A stretch of 45,052 nt of DNA, from positions 1-45,052 of the IMG/VR virus record IMGVR_UViG_3300047320_000101; one strand, 5' to 3'. Source of the stretch: a virus. Below are positions 38,868 to 45,052 of the stretch, piece after piece; the first letter of the stretch is position 1; each line of letters opens with the position of its first letter. Made by a program: the position numbers and the translations under genes. The notes beneath the pieces are model-generated. The model worked only from the letters and a program-made list of their open reading frames with translations, was not told the DNA's origin and made no database searches.

Positions 38868-39120
38868 TGCGCTCCAAGTGCTTGGCGACCGCCACGACTT
38901 CGAGGAGTGGCAGGAGACGGTGTCGACTTTCCTGATCAACCTCGCCGCTGCGCCCGCCGAAGAGTCCGCCCGCTTTGCCAGCATGTCGCGACACGAAATC
39001 ACGATTAGCGAAAACATGTCGCGACTTTTCCACCACAAGAGCCTGCTGATGATTCAGCAGGATCCCGGTGACCAGGTGATTAATCCTGTCGCCACTTATT
39101 CGTCCCAGGCCCCCTCATAG
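38755..39120 (+). CDS. early-left protein with basic helical N-terminus (121 residues)
   Basis: ATG 38755 with a GAGGCAGG site upstream. MAKSNADIQRDKRAKERALL... is a charged helix followed by RSLIVSKALADALQVLGDRHDFEEWQETVSTFLINLA, which has the look of a small regulatory helical domain. The C-terminal third is disordered. No family recognised. It runs 25 bp into the end of the opposing zinc-ribbon gene. Confidence 0.7.
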   Translation: MAKSNADIQRDKRAKERALLDRIGAEKRSLIVSKALADALQVLGDRHDFEEWQETVSTFLINLAAAPAEESARFASMSRHEITISENMSRLFHHKSLLMIQQDPGDQVINPVATYSSQAPS

Positions 39121-39284
39121 GGCAGCGCCCCCACGACCGTCTGACACTCTTCAGCCGCGCAGATCACAAGGGCTATGGGTTTTGCAGCGCCAGTCATGTG
39201 GCGATCAAGAATAGTCACGAAGTTCATGCCGCGGCATCGAGGGCACTTCGGTTTCCATTCATCGTTCATTTTGATATCGGCCAT
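39096..39284 (-). CDS. small zinc-ribbon protein on the opposite strand
   Basis: A 62-residue protein (MADIKMNDEWKPKCPRCRGM..., VICAAEECQTVVGALPYEGA). It has a CPRC knuckle at 14-17 and a second C-x5-C pair at 43-49, forming a plausible zinc ribbon. A strong AGGAG precedes the ATG at 39284. It is the only well-supported minus-strand gene inside the early-left operon and converges on 38755-39120. The promoter would lie in 39285-39397, but no clear one is visible. Its transcript would be antisense to the operon. Confidence 0.7.
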   Translation of the reverse strand: MADIKMNDEWKPKCPRCRGMNFVTILDRHMTGAAKPIALVICAAEECQTVVGALPYEGAWDE

Positions 39285-39397
39285 CTGCTTTCTCCTTGAT
39301 CCGACTCCATGCCGGTCACTCGTAATACCCCACCATCAACCAAATTGCCACTGTCGCATCCGGCCACGGAGGGCGGCGCCTACCCGAGGTACTCGCA

Positions 39398-40405
39398 ATG
39401 CCTGTTCTCCACAGCATCATCCATAAGATCGACAAGAAACCCGACGGCAGCCCAGCCATCCTGCACCATAGTGGCGCTGAGTTGGCGGAGAGCCAGGCTC
39501 GGGACGACCTGATGCACCAGCTCAACGAAAGCTACAACGCCAAGCAAGGTAAGGCCTGGGGCTTTTTCCACGCTGAATCTGGCGCCTTCCCTCTGAGTGG
39601 CTGGCTCAGTAAGTACATGGCCGGCACCAATACCTTTGTGGATTTCAGCGGCGACGCCGTCGAGCATCTGACAAAACTCATGGAAGAATCCAATCTGTCC
39701 ATTGGCGGGAGCGCCCTCTTCTGCCACTACTTGCAAGGCATGACCGACTACTTGGTCATTGCCCTGCTGCAGGAAATTGAAGCAGTGATCATGACCGAAG
39801 GGCTGACGCTGATGCCTATTCGGCGCCTGGATCTCGACCACATCCATCTGGCCGCGCGAATAAACCTCAGTGATTGGAAGAGCAACCCGGCATCCCGCCA
39901 ATACATCTCGTTCATCAAGGGCAAGAACGGCCGAAAGGCAAACGATTACTTCCGCGACTTCATTGGTTGTCAGGAGGGTGTCGACGGCCCGGGCGAGACC
40001 CGCACTCTGCTGAAGGCCTTCAGCGACTTCGTTGAAAGCGAAGACCTGGCCGAAGATTCTGCCCGCGAGAAGACCAGCACACTGGTCAGTTACGCGATGG
40101 CCCAAGCCAAGTTGGGCGAGGCGGTCACCATCGACGAGTTGTCGGAGTTGCTCGATGAAGATCAGCCGAAGAACTTCGCAGACTTCATCCAGGCCAAAGA
40201 CTACGGGCTTTCAGCCTCTCTGCCGCCGGACAAGAAGACCCTCAACAAATTCCGGCGCTTCACTGGTCGCATCGATGGCTTGTCGATCAGCTTTGAACAG
40301 CACCTGCTTGGCTCGAAGATCGAGTTCGACGAAGCCGGCGGAACGCTGACACTTCGCAGCCTGCCGACCCAACTCACCGAGCAGCTCAAGCGCGCAGCCG
40401 CCTGA
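39398..40405 (+). CDS. nucleoid-associated protein, NdpA/YejK family
   Basis: A 335-residue protein of the NdpA/YejK family (usual length ~335). Typical parts are [21 protein letters not shown]-like start, [88 protein letters not shown] and [20 protein letters not shown]. Cellular members bind the nucleoid and affect supercoiling. A phage copy might help shape or protect phage DNA, or modulate host transcription. The gene is in the early-left operon, and CGGAGGGCGGCGC (39367-39379) upstream recurs before the next gene. Confidence 0.9.
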   Translation: MPVLHSIIHKIDKKPDGSPAILHHSGAELAESQARDDLMHQLNESYNAKQGKAWGFFHAESGAFPLSGWLSKYMAGTNTFVDFSGDAVEHLTKLMEESNLSIGGSALFCHYLQGMTDYLVIALLQEIEAVIMTEGLTLMPIRRLDLDHIHLAARINLSDWKSNPASRQYISFIKGKNGRKANDYFRDFIGCQEGVDGPGETRTLLKAFSDFVESEDLAEDSAREKTSTLVSYAMAQAKLGEAVTIDELSELLDEDQPKNFADFIQAKDYGLSASLPPDKKTLNKFRRFTGRIDGLSISFEQHLLGSKIEFDEAGGTLTLRSLPTQLTEQLKRAAA

Positions 40406-40460
40406 CACTCACCGCAACGCCGCGCTCTGGTCGGAGGGCGGCGCTTGACTGGAGGTAGCC

Positions 40461-40769
40461 ATGAGCATCCCCGTGAACGCCTTGAAAGATGATGAGCTTT
40501 TGCACTATGCGGCGCTTGATCCTGGAGCCGCCGCTGAGCTCGCCCGGCGCATTGCCGACAACAGCATTGACCCGAGCGCCGAGCGTGAAGACTTGCGAGA
40601 GGATATTCGCCAGCTCGAAAGCCGTATCGAGGACAGCGACGACGAGCTGAACAATCTTCGAGATGGTGTGGACGAAGCCTGCACCTGGATCAAGCGAGCT
40701 ATGGACCCGGAAGATCGGGAGCTTTCACTGAATGCGCTACTTCAAAAAGCGCTCGACTGCCTGGAGTAA
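40461..40769 (+). CDS. coiled-coil early-left protein (102 residues)
   Basis: MSIPVNALKDDELLHYAALD... The middle (SAEREDLREDIRQLESRIEDSDDELNNLRDGVDEA) is an acidic coiled coil with a heptad pattern, preceded by a small helical part and followed by another helix. GGAGG lies eight bases before the ATG. Role unknown. The upstream gap has a GC-rich inverted pair including CGGAGGGCGGCGC. Confidence 0.75.
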   Translation: MSIPVNALKDDELLHYAALDPGAAAELARRIADNSIDPSAEREDLREDIRQLESRIEDSDDELNNLRDGVDEACTWIKRAMDPEDRELSLNALLQKALDCLE

Positions 40770-40773
40770 TGCC

Positions 40774-41136
40774 ATGAGCACCTTTGCCGTATTTGGAATG
40801 AATGAGCACTTCGCCCGCGAAGAGGCGAAGCGCAAGGTTCGCGACTTCAAGATCGAGAAAGGTAAGCGGATCGAGCTTTCAATGAGCCAGTGGCTCCAAG
40901 CTGTCGAGGATCGCGTGATAAAAATTATGGACGGAAAGCGGGTCGCGCAGCTGAGCAGTATGTTTGACGCCCCCCAGTACGCGGCCGAATACGCTGAGCG
41001 GATCCGCAAGCTCGGGCGCTGTCGCGACGTCATCATCAGGGCGAAGATCAAACTGCCGCAGAATGACTTGAGAAGGAAGTCGCCCACCAGGCTTTCGTGG
41101 ATGGATTACTCGCCGGAATCTACAGCGGCCGCCTGA
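40774..41136 (+). CDS. basic early-left protein of unknown function (120 residues)
   Basis: From ATG 40774 (MSTFAVFGMNEHFAREEAKR...), 4 bp after the previous stop. It is helical and rich in Lys/Arg, with long amphipathic segments (AREEAKRKVRDFKIEKGKRIELSMSQWLQAVEDRV). No domain recognised. The following 66 bp hold a short GC-rich palindromic run (around CGGGCATGCCCCGG) before the next start. Confidence 0.7.
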   Translation: MSTFAVFGMNEHFAREEAKRKVRDFKIEKGKRIELSMSQWLQAVEDRVIKIMDGKRVAQLSSMFDAPQYAAEYAERIRKLGRCRDVIIRAKIKLPQNDLRRKSPTRLSWMDYSPESTAAA

Positions 41137-41202
41137 CCTGCCCTCACCTGTTTCCCAGATCACCTCTCCATCACCCGGGCATGCCCCGGCATAGGACGCC
41201 CC

Positions 41203-41790
41203 ATGCCCACAATAATCTGGCGACTCATCGCCAAGCTGCTTGCGCGCCCGGCCATCGCCGACTGGCTAATCGCCCGCGCCCAGCGAACCCCGTACCTGCA
41301 CATCATGTCCGCCGACGGCACCGAGATGTACATGGGCCGATGGTGGCTGTTCAACCCCTACTCCCGCACGACGCACAAGCCGGCGCTCTGGTGGTGCCCG
41401 TGGTCGTTCCGCATCCACCACATCATGCGACCGGACGAAGACCGGGATCTGCATGACCACCCGTGGAACGCACGGACCATCATCCTGCGCGGCTGGTACG
41501 CGGAACAGCGGCCGGCGAGCGATGAGTGGAAAGAGTCCTTTAAGTCCTGCCTGATTCCAAATCCTGATCCCAAGTTCGTCAATTGGATCACGCACGATGC
41601 CTGCGAGTGGATCAAGCGTGACCAGGGCGACACCGCACAACTGCTGCACGGCGAATACCACCGCATCGACCAGGTATCCCCCGGCGGCGTCATCACCCTG
41701 TTCATCACAAGCAAGTGGCGCGGTGATTGGGGTTTTCTGGTCAACGGTGTGAAGGTGCCTTGGCGCACCTACACCGGCACGGACAATTGA
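41203..41790 (+). CDS. cupin-like His-rich protein A (195 residues)
   Basis: The N-terminal ~30 residues are helical and basic (MPTIIWRLIAKLLARPAIAD...). A beta-rich core follows with RIHHIMRPDEDRDLHDHPWNARTIILRGWYAE (H84, H86), then LLHGEYHRIDQVSPGGVITLFITS. H-x-H followed by a downstream EYHR is the layout of a cupin metal site, as in phage proteins of this type. The active site appears complete, but the substrate is unknown. A related protein lies at 42784-43350 in the same operon. Confidence 0.7.
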   Translation: MPTIIWRLIAKLLARPAIADWLIARAQRTPYLHIMSADGTEMYMGRWWLFNPYSRTTHKPALWWCPWSFRIHHIMRPDEDRDLHDHPWNARTIILRGWYAEQRPASDEWKESFKSCLIPNPDPKFVNWITHDACEWIKRDQGDTAQLLHGEYHRIDQVSPGGVITLFITSKWRGDWGFLVNGVKVPWRTYTGTDN

Positions 41791-41804
41791 AGGGGAAATT
41801 CAAG

Positions 41805-42275
41805 GTGAGCGAGCCAAAAGTGATTTACCTCGGTCCTGCCTGCGAGGCTGAGACCGGTGACAGCAGGACCTGGGCAGAGGATAACCCTTGGCCTGATTGC
41901 GAATGCGGCCACCGGCCGGTGCAGTACGTGCTGGGCGAAACCTTCGACCGGGTGGTTGCCGAGCGTGATGCCCTGCAGCTGCGCCTGAACGAAGCGGATC
42001 AGCGTTTCGACGATTCTCAGGTAGAACGGCAGAAGCTGATCGACTACGGACGCAGCCGCGGCCTGGATGAAGCGTCGACATTGTGTAGCCGCATGGCCTA
42101 TGACACCTACTACCCGGCCGGCTCCCGCTTCAAGCACTTCGTGCCGAAGGCGCATGAGCAAATGGGCAACCTATTGATCAAGGCTGCGAACGCCATCGCC
42201 GCCCTGCCGGACGGGCCATACGACCGGTTCAAGGCTCGGCAGCAGAAAGCAGCCGAAAAGACAGCCACAGCCTGA
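41805..42275 (+). CDS. early-left protein of unknown function, GTG start (156 residues)
   Basis: The start is set at the GTG at 41805 because AAGGGG lies about 10 bases upstream, just after the previous stop. It begins SEPKVIYLGPACEAETGDSR..., with WPDCECGHRPVQYVLGETFDRVVAERDALQLRLNEADQRF as a Cys-containing turn and coiled coil. Its end has KAHEQMGNLLIKAANAIAALPDGPY, a helix seen in other phage early proteins. No function known. Confidence 0.7.
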   Translation: MSEPKVIYLGPACEAETGDSRTWAEDNPWPDCECGHRPVQYVLGETFDRVVAERDALQLRLNEADQRFDDSQVERQKLIDYGRSRGLDEASTLCSRMAYDTYYPAGSRFKHFVPKAHEQMGNLLIKAANAIAALPDGPYDRFKARQQKAAEKTATA

Positions 42276-42277
42276 AA

Positions 42278-42295
42278 GGAGTACATCTGTACTCC
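42278..42295 (+). promoter_or_regulatory. perfect inverted repeat over a ribosome binding site
   Basis: GGAGTACA-TC-TGTACTCC, three bases after the previous stop. As RNA it makes a six-pair stem (GGAGUA/UACUCC) with loop CAUCUG. The stem contains the AAAGGAG ribosome binding site, and the loop contains a CUG that is in frame with the next gene. Confidence 0.75.
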
Positions 42296-42355
42296 ACCCG
42301 CAAAATTACTTCCTCCCCCTTCAAAGTCAGCCGCTATAGCGGCAAGGACGAAGTC

Positions 42356-42787
42356 ATGCCTGAAGAAAAGATAACGTTCGTGAATGGTGAACCGGCCGAG
42401 TGCGGATGCCGGATGAAATTCAGCTCTGGCGGCGGCGAATACTCCGACGTGCTCTACGTGATGCCATGCGCCACACACAGCCCTAAACCTTTCGGCCCTG
42501 TGGAAGTGAAGCGGGATGAGGATGGCTGGTGGTATCACCCAAACATCCCTGACTTTGGCGGCGGAGAAGATCCTACCCCCTACATTGCCTGGACCAAGGA
42601 ACAGGGGCTTGAGCTGAAAGGCTGGCACCTAGGTGACGAACTTGACGGCCACCCTTACGAGGACGGCGCCTGCCATTGCAACGGCTGGAGCCCTGAATCG
42701 CCTGGTCCTGAGTGGTTCCTGATGGGGATCTTCGATACCGAGGATGGGCCATACGTGCAGTGGGCTCGCCGCGAGGTGGCGCCATGA
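42356..42787 (+). CDS. early-left protein of unknown function (143 residues, possibly 166)
   Basis: ATG 42356 with AAGGA eight bases upstream gives MPEEKITFVNGEPAECGCRM.... The C-terminal part (GHPYEDGACHCNGWSPESPG, then EWFLMGIFDTEDGPYVQWARRE) is a pattern I associate with small phage early proteins, and the Cys/His set (CGC, CHC) could bind zinc. The frame stays open upstream. A CTG at 42287 with AAAGGAG five bases before it would add 23 residues (LYSTRKITSSPFKVSRYSGK...) that look coding. The ATG start is the cautious choice. It overlaps the next gene by 4 bp. Confidence 0.7.
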   Translation: MPEEKITFVNGEPAECGCRMKFSSGGGEYSDVLYVMPCATHSPKPFGPVEVKRDEDGWWYHPNIPDFGGGEDPTPYIAWTKEQGLELKGWHLGDELDGHPYEDGACHCNGWSPESPGPEWFLMGIFDTEDGPYVQWARREVAP

Positions 42788-43350
42788 TCATCGATGACGT
42801 AATGACCGACAAAATCACCTTGCACGGTCTCGGCTTTGTTCAGATTCAGCTCCAGGGAAATCAACGCATGCACGTCTGGCACCCTGAGTTGCCGCGCCGG
42901 GCCTGCTTCGAGCACTCAGCGATCCACGACCACCGTTTTAACTTCACCTCCCGGGTGATCGTCGGCACGCAGTTCAACCACCAGTTCGAACTGGTGTGCC
43001 ACGACGCAGGCGAGTTTGTGCTGTTCCTGCACGAAGGCGCACGAACAGCCGGTGGTGGACGACCATGGACACCGGACGGCCGTGCCGACCTGGTACCGGT
43101 CTGCACCTTCGGCGTGGCCGCCGGCAACGACTACAACACCCAGGCTTATGAGTACCACCGCACCGAGCCCGGAGGTGACGGGAAGGTGGCGACAATCATG
43201 GCTAAGCGCGGCGAGTACCCAGCCGGCGCGCATTCCACCTGCAGGTTCGGCGTCCAGCCCGACACGGACTTCGACCGGTTTCAGTGGTCGCCAGCGCAAC
43301 TCTGGGAGGTCGTCAGCGATGTGCTACTTGGCCAGAAGGTGACCCCATGA
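42784..43350 (+). CDS. cupin-like His-rich protein B (188 residues)
   Basis: From ATG 42784 (ATGA overlap). A beta-rich protein with HVWHPELPRRACFEHSAIHDHRFNFTSRVIVGTQFN (H48, H50 of HDH), a central strand region and NTQAYEYHRTEPGGDGKVATIMAKRGEY. It shares with 41203-41790 the H-D-H box and a downstream E-Y-H-R, so both probably hold one metal in a cupin barrel. No substrate is known. It lacks the basic helical N-terminus of protein A. Confidence 0.7.
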   Translation: MIIDDVMTDKITLHGLGFVQIQLQGNQRMHVWHPELPRRACFEHSAIHDHRFNFTSRVIVGTQFNHQFELVCHDAGEFVLFLHEGARTAGGGRPWTPDGRADLVPVCTFGVAAGNDYNTQAYEYHRTEPGGDGKVATIMAKRGEYPAGAHSTCRFGVQPDTDFDRFQWSPAQLWEVVSDVLLGQKVTP

Positions 43351-43403
43351 TCTTCGCCCCGCTCTACATGCTCTGGCTCATCTACAAGGGGCCGAGGCGA
43401 TGA
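43347..43403 (+). CDS. 18-residue hydrophobic peptide
   Basis: MIFAPLYMLWLIYKGPRR, linked by ATGA overlaps to the gene before (43347-43350) and the gene after (43400-43403). A hydrophobic stretch with a basic end would insert in the membrane. Its double coupling argues that it is translated. Whether the peptide has a function, or only passes ribosomes along, is open. Confidence 0.5.
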   Translation: MIFAPLYMLWLIYKGPRR

Positions 43404-43627
43404 AACCACGATCGAGAACGACCACCGGCGCGAAGGTCACTATCACCCTGGAACTTTCGAACCTCGGCAGCTGGGGACCTGATTGCACAACAGGCCAGGT
43501 CCATGACCAAGCCAGAGAATCTGCCATTGGCCGATTGAATCGGTTGTTCAAGGATCACCTGGACAGCACAAAGATTGTTGGCCCGGTGATAGTCGAAGCC
43601 GTCACCACCTCCCTCGAAAAACGCTAA
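43400..43627 (+). CDS. small early-left protein (75 residues)
   Basis: MKPRSRTTTGAKVTITLELS..., a basic start and a beta strand, then a helix (QVHDQARESAIGRLNRLFKDHL) and an ending strand (IVGPVIVEAVTTSLEKR). A compact alpha/beta domain of a kind seen in phage early regions, function unknown. GGGGCCGAGGCG precedes its ATG. Confidence 0.7.
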   Translation: MKPRSRTTTGAKVTITLELSNLGSWGPDCTTGQVHDQARESAIGRLNRLFKDHLDSTKIVGPVIVEAVTTSLEKR

Positions 43628-43673
43628 TTACCCCACTCAACTCTTCTGCCGCCATGCGCGGCACGGAGCATTC

Positions 43674-43916
43674 ATGAGCAAAGTCACCCTGGACGAATGG
43701 GCGGCGGCCGAGTTCAAGACGCCACCCAGTCCCAACACCTTACGCAAATGGGCGCGTGAAGGCCGGATCGCACCGGTACCGGTCAAGCACGGGCGCAACT
43801 ACTATGTAGAGTCTGACGCCCACTACCAAGAACCTGACCAGCAGCCCGTCCGGATCGTCGGCGGCAGCCTGATCAGCAGAATAGAGAGAGCACGCAATGG
43901 CGCCCAGGCCGCGTAA
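43674..43916 (+). CDS. xis: excisionase (Xis)
   Basis: An 80-residue excisionase-like protein with a winged-helix / MerR-like HTH: TLDEWAAAEFKTPPSPNTLRKWAREGRIAPVPVKHGRNYYV, then YYVESDAHY. It would bend DNA at the att arm and direct the integrase to excision. It overlaps the int start by 20 bp (43897-43916), the lambda xis-int arrangement. A hairpin (TGCCGC/GCGGCA) with CGGAGC precedes the start. Confidence 0.9.
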   Translation: MSKVTLDEWAAAEFKTPPSPNTLRKWAREGRIAPVPVKHGRNYYVESDAHYQEPDQQPVRIVGGSLISRIERARNGAQAA

Positions 43917-45000
43917 CACCGGGTCAAAGGATCTTCCGCCCAATCTCTACCGCAAGACCGACGCCCGCAACGGCGTCACCTATTACACCTACCGCGACCC
44001 GATCAGTGGTCGCGTGTTCGGTCTGGGCAAGGACAAGGAGGCGGCCATTCGCGAGGCCGTCGCCGCCAACCATGCCGACGCACTCAAGCCAACCCTGACG
44101 GAACGCATCAGCACCCCGGCGCCAGCGCCGGGCAAGCTGTTCTCGGAATGGCTGGTCGAATATCGAGAGCTGTTCGCCGAGCGGAAACTGTCGGCCAGCA
44201 GCAACAAAAACGTGGGCATGCGGATCAACCGCCTTGATGCGGTATTCGGTTCGAAGGGGATCAAGGACATCACGACGATGGATGTGGCCGATTATTTGAC
44301 CGGCATGGCTAAAGAAGGAAAGGCGCAGATGGCCCGGGCGATGCGCTCGCTGTTGCGAGACGTGTTCGTCGAGGCCATGGCCAGGGGATGGGTCGGCGCC
44401 AACCCGGTCGAAGTGACGAAGGCGGCGCGTGTGAGCATCAAGCGCGAGCGGCTGACGCTGGAGCTGTGGAACGCAATATACGAAGAAGCAGAGAAGCCGT
44501 GGCTGCGCCGTGCGATGGAACTGGCGGTGCTCACCGGGCAGCGCCGCGACGATATCGCATCGATGCTGTTCAAGGACGTTCACGACGGTTTCCTGCACGT
44601 TGTGCAGTCAAAGACCGGTGCCCGTCTTCGGATCAGTACCGAGATTCGCTTGGAGTCTGTCGGTCTGGACCTCAATCAAGTGATCAAGCAATGCCGCGAT
44701 CGCGTTCTGTCACAACACCTGGTGCATCATGCCCAGGCACCGGGGCGGGCTAAGGCTGGCCAGCCGGTGGTGCTGGACACCTTGAGCTCTGCGTTTGCGG
44801 AAGCTCGCGACAAGGCAGGCGTAAAGCTGGGGATAACTTTCGGGCGGCAGCCACCGTCCTTTCATGAACAGCGCTCGCTGGCAGCACGCCTCCATGAGGC
44901 CGAAGGCCGGGATGCGCAGAAACTGCTCGGTCACCGTTCGGCCACCATGACCGACCTGTACCGCGACAGTCGAGGCGCTGAGTGGATCGACGTGGCATAA
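43897..45000 (+). CDS. int: lambda-type tyrosine integrase
   Basis: A 367-residue integrase that matches lambda Int along its whole length. Residues ~1-62 are the arm-binding domain (RNTGSKDLPPNLYRKTDARNGV..., YRDPISGRVFGLGKDKEAAIREA). Residues ~80-175 bind the core. The catalytic set is complete: R216 (TGQRRDD), K239 (SKTG), H323 and R326 (FHEQRSL), H346 (LGHRS) and Y355 (DLYRDSRG). It integrates and, with Xis, excises the phage at the 16-bp core. The stop is 35 bp from attR, and the arm sites are not identified. The strand and place at the end of the early-left operon are as in lambda. Confidence 0.96.
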   Translation: MAPRPRNTGSKDLPPNLYRKTDARNGVTYYTYRDPISGRVFGLGKDKEAAIREAVAANHADALKPTLTERISTPAPAPGKLFSEWLVEYRELFAERKLSASSNKNVGMRINRLDAVFGSKGIKDITTMDVADYLTGMAKEGKAQMARAMRSLLRDVFVEAMARGWVGANPVEVTKAARVSIKRERLTLELWNAIYEEAEKPWLRRAMELAVLTGQRRDDIASMLFKDVHDGFLHVVQSKTGARLRISTEIRLESVGLDLNQVIKQCRDRVLSQHLVHHAQAPGRAKAGQPVVLDTLSSAFAEARDKAGVKLGITFGRQPPSFHEQRSLAARLHEAEGRDAQKLLGHRSATMTDLYRDSRGAEWIDVA

Positions 45001-45034
45001 TCGATGGCTGAATTTTTGGGCGATATTGGGGAAG

Positions 45035-45050
45035 TTTTGGGGAAGAATTT
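45035..45050. other. attR: attR core of the prophage
   Basis: Second copy of TTTTGGGGAAGAATTT. A partial repeat TTGGGGAAG lies 11 bp upstream (45026-45034), in helical phase with the copy inside the core (45037-45045), and may be an extra integrase-binding site. Only two bases of host DNA remain in the window after it. Confidence 0.85.
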
Positions 45051-45052
45051 AT

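Larger units (their letters stand above)
3429..45050. mobile_element. complete-looking lambdoid HK97-like siphophage prophage, ~41.6 kb
   Basis: It is bounded by the 16-bp att repeats and contains every module of a temperate siphophage. These are int/xis, a cI-cro immunity switch with operators at two sites, cII-like, O/P-type replication genes, recombination genes, a lambda-type holin, HNH/TerS/TerL, portal, protease, HK97 capsid, tail genes with a frameshifting chaperone, tape measure, J-like hub, tail spike and GH19 endolysin. No core gene is visibly broken. The only clear gene fragment is a duplicated endolysin start. No Rz/Rz1 spanin pair was recognised. Gene order is lambda-like overall, with the late operon and early-right operon on the minus strand and the early-left operon on the plus strand. 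Confidence 0.95.

Noticed and set aside
1-45052. tRNA genes, rRNA genes or CRISPR arrays
   Set aside because: None recognised: no cloverleaf with CCA end and no regularly spaced 25-40-bp repeats.

Overview
The window is a piece of a GC-rich gammaproteobacterial chromosome, most likely a Pseudomonas of the P. fluorescens group. The evidence is Pseudomonas-style REP doublets (REPINs), a dapC gene of the Pseudomonas type, and phage genes of the kind found in Pseudomonas siphophages. Only the first 3.4 kb is host DNA: dapC (+), a CPA1-type Na+/H+ antiporter gene (-) and two REP doublets.

The remaining ~41.6 kb is one apparently complete lambdoid, HK97-like prophage. It is bounded by a 16-bp direct repeat (attL 3429-3444, attR 45035-45050). 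attR lies 35 bp past the stop codon of a lambda-Int-like integrase. From the left, the minus strand carries the late operon, read right to left: holin and small genes (25-26 kb), HNH nuclease, TerS, TerL, small membrane protein, portal, prohead protease, HK97-fold capsid, connector and head-closure proteins, tail terminator, tail tube, tail chaperones with a lambda-type -1 frameshift, tape measure, DUF1833, NlpC/P60, J-like hub, tail spike and GH19 endolysin. Right of it is the early-right operon, also minus: cro, two small genes, cII-like, rha/KilAC, DnaT/O-like with a probable origin inside it, P-like, VRR-NUC, a second tyrosine recombinase, Ea22-like, a zinc-finger protein and a candidate late regulator. 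The immunity region (33.7-35.4 kb) has a divergent cI (S24, LexA-like), three operators between cro and cI, and two more at a distant early promoter at 35.34 kb. The early-left operon, plus, runs from that promoter through a boxA-containing leader and about 18 small genes (TerB-like, NdpA-like, two related His-rich cupin-like proteins and others) to xis and int.

Accessory cargo (morons) stands out as AT-richer genes at module joints: (i) a translationally coupled two-gene pair, membrane protein plus beta-solenoid-like protein, between an N-terminal endolysin fragment and the intact endolysin; (ii) a zinc-ribbon membrane protein between the tail chaperones and tape measure, enclosed by two terminators; (iii) a lipoprotein between cI and the early-left promoter. 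Several of these joints carry near-identical terminator hairpins (RNA stem CCCGCC-NN-GTGCGGG).

The most interesting candidates for new biology are the endolysin-flanked two-gene cargo, an OOP-like small RNA opposite the cII-rha junction, the recurring hairpin-plus-GGGATG elements upstream of early-left genes, a hairpin that masks a ribosome binding site beside a possible CTG start, and the dispersed shared terminators.
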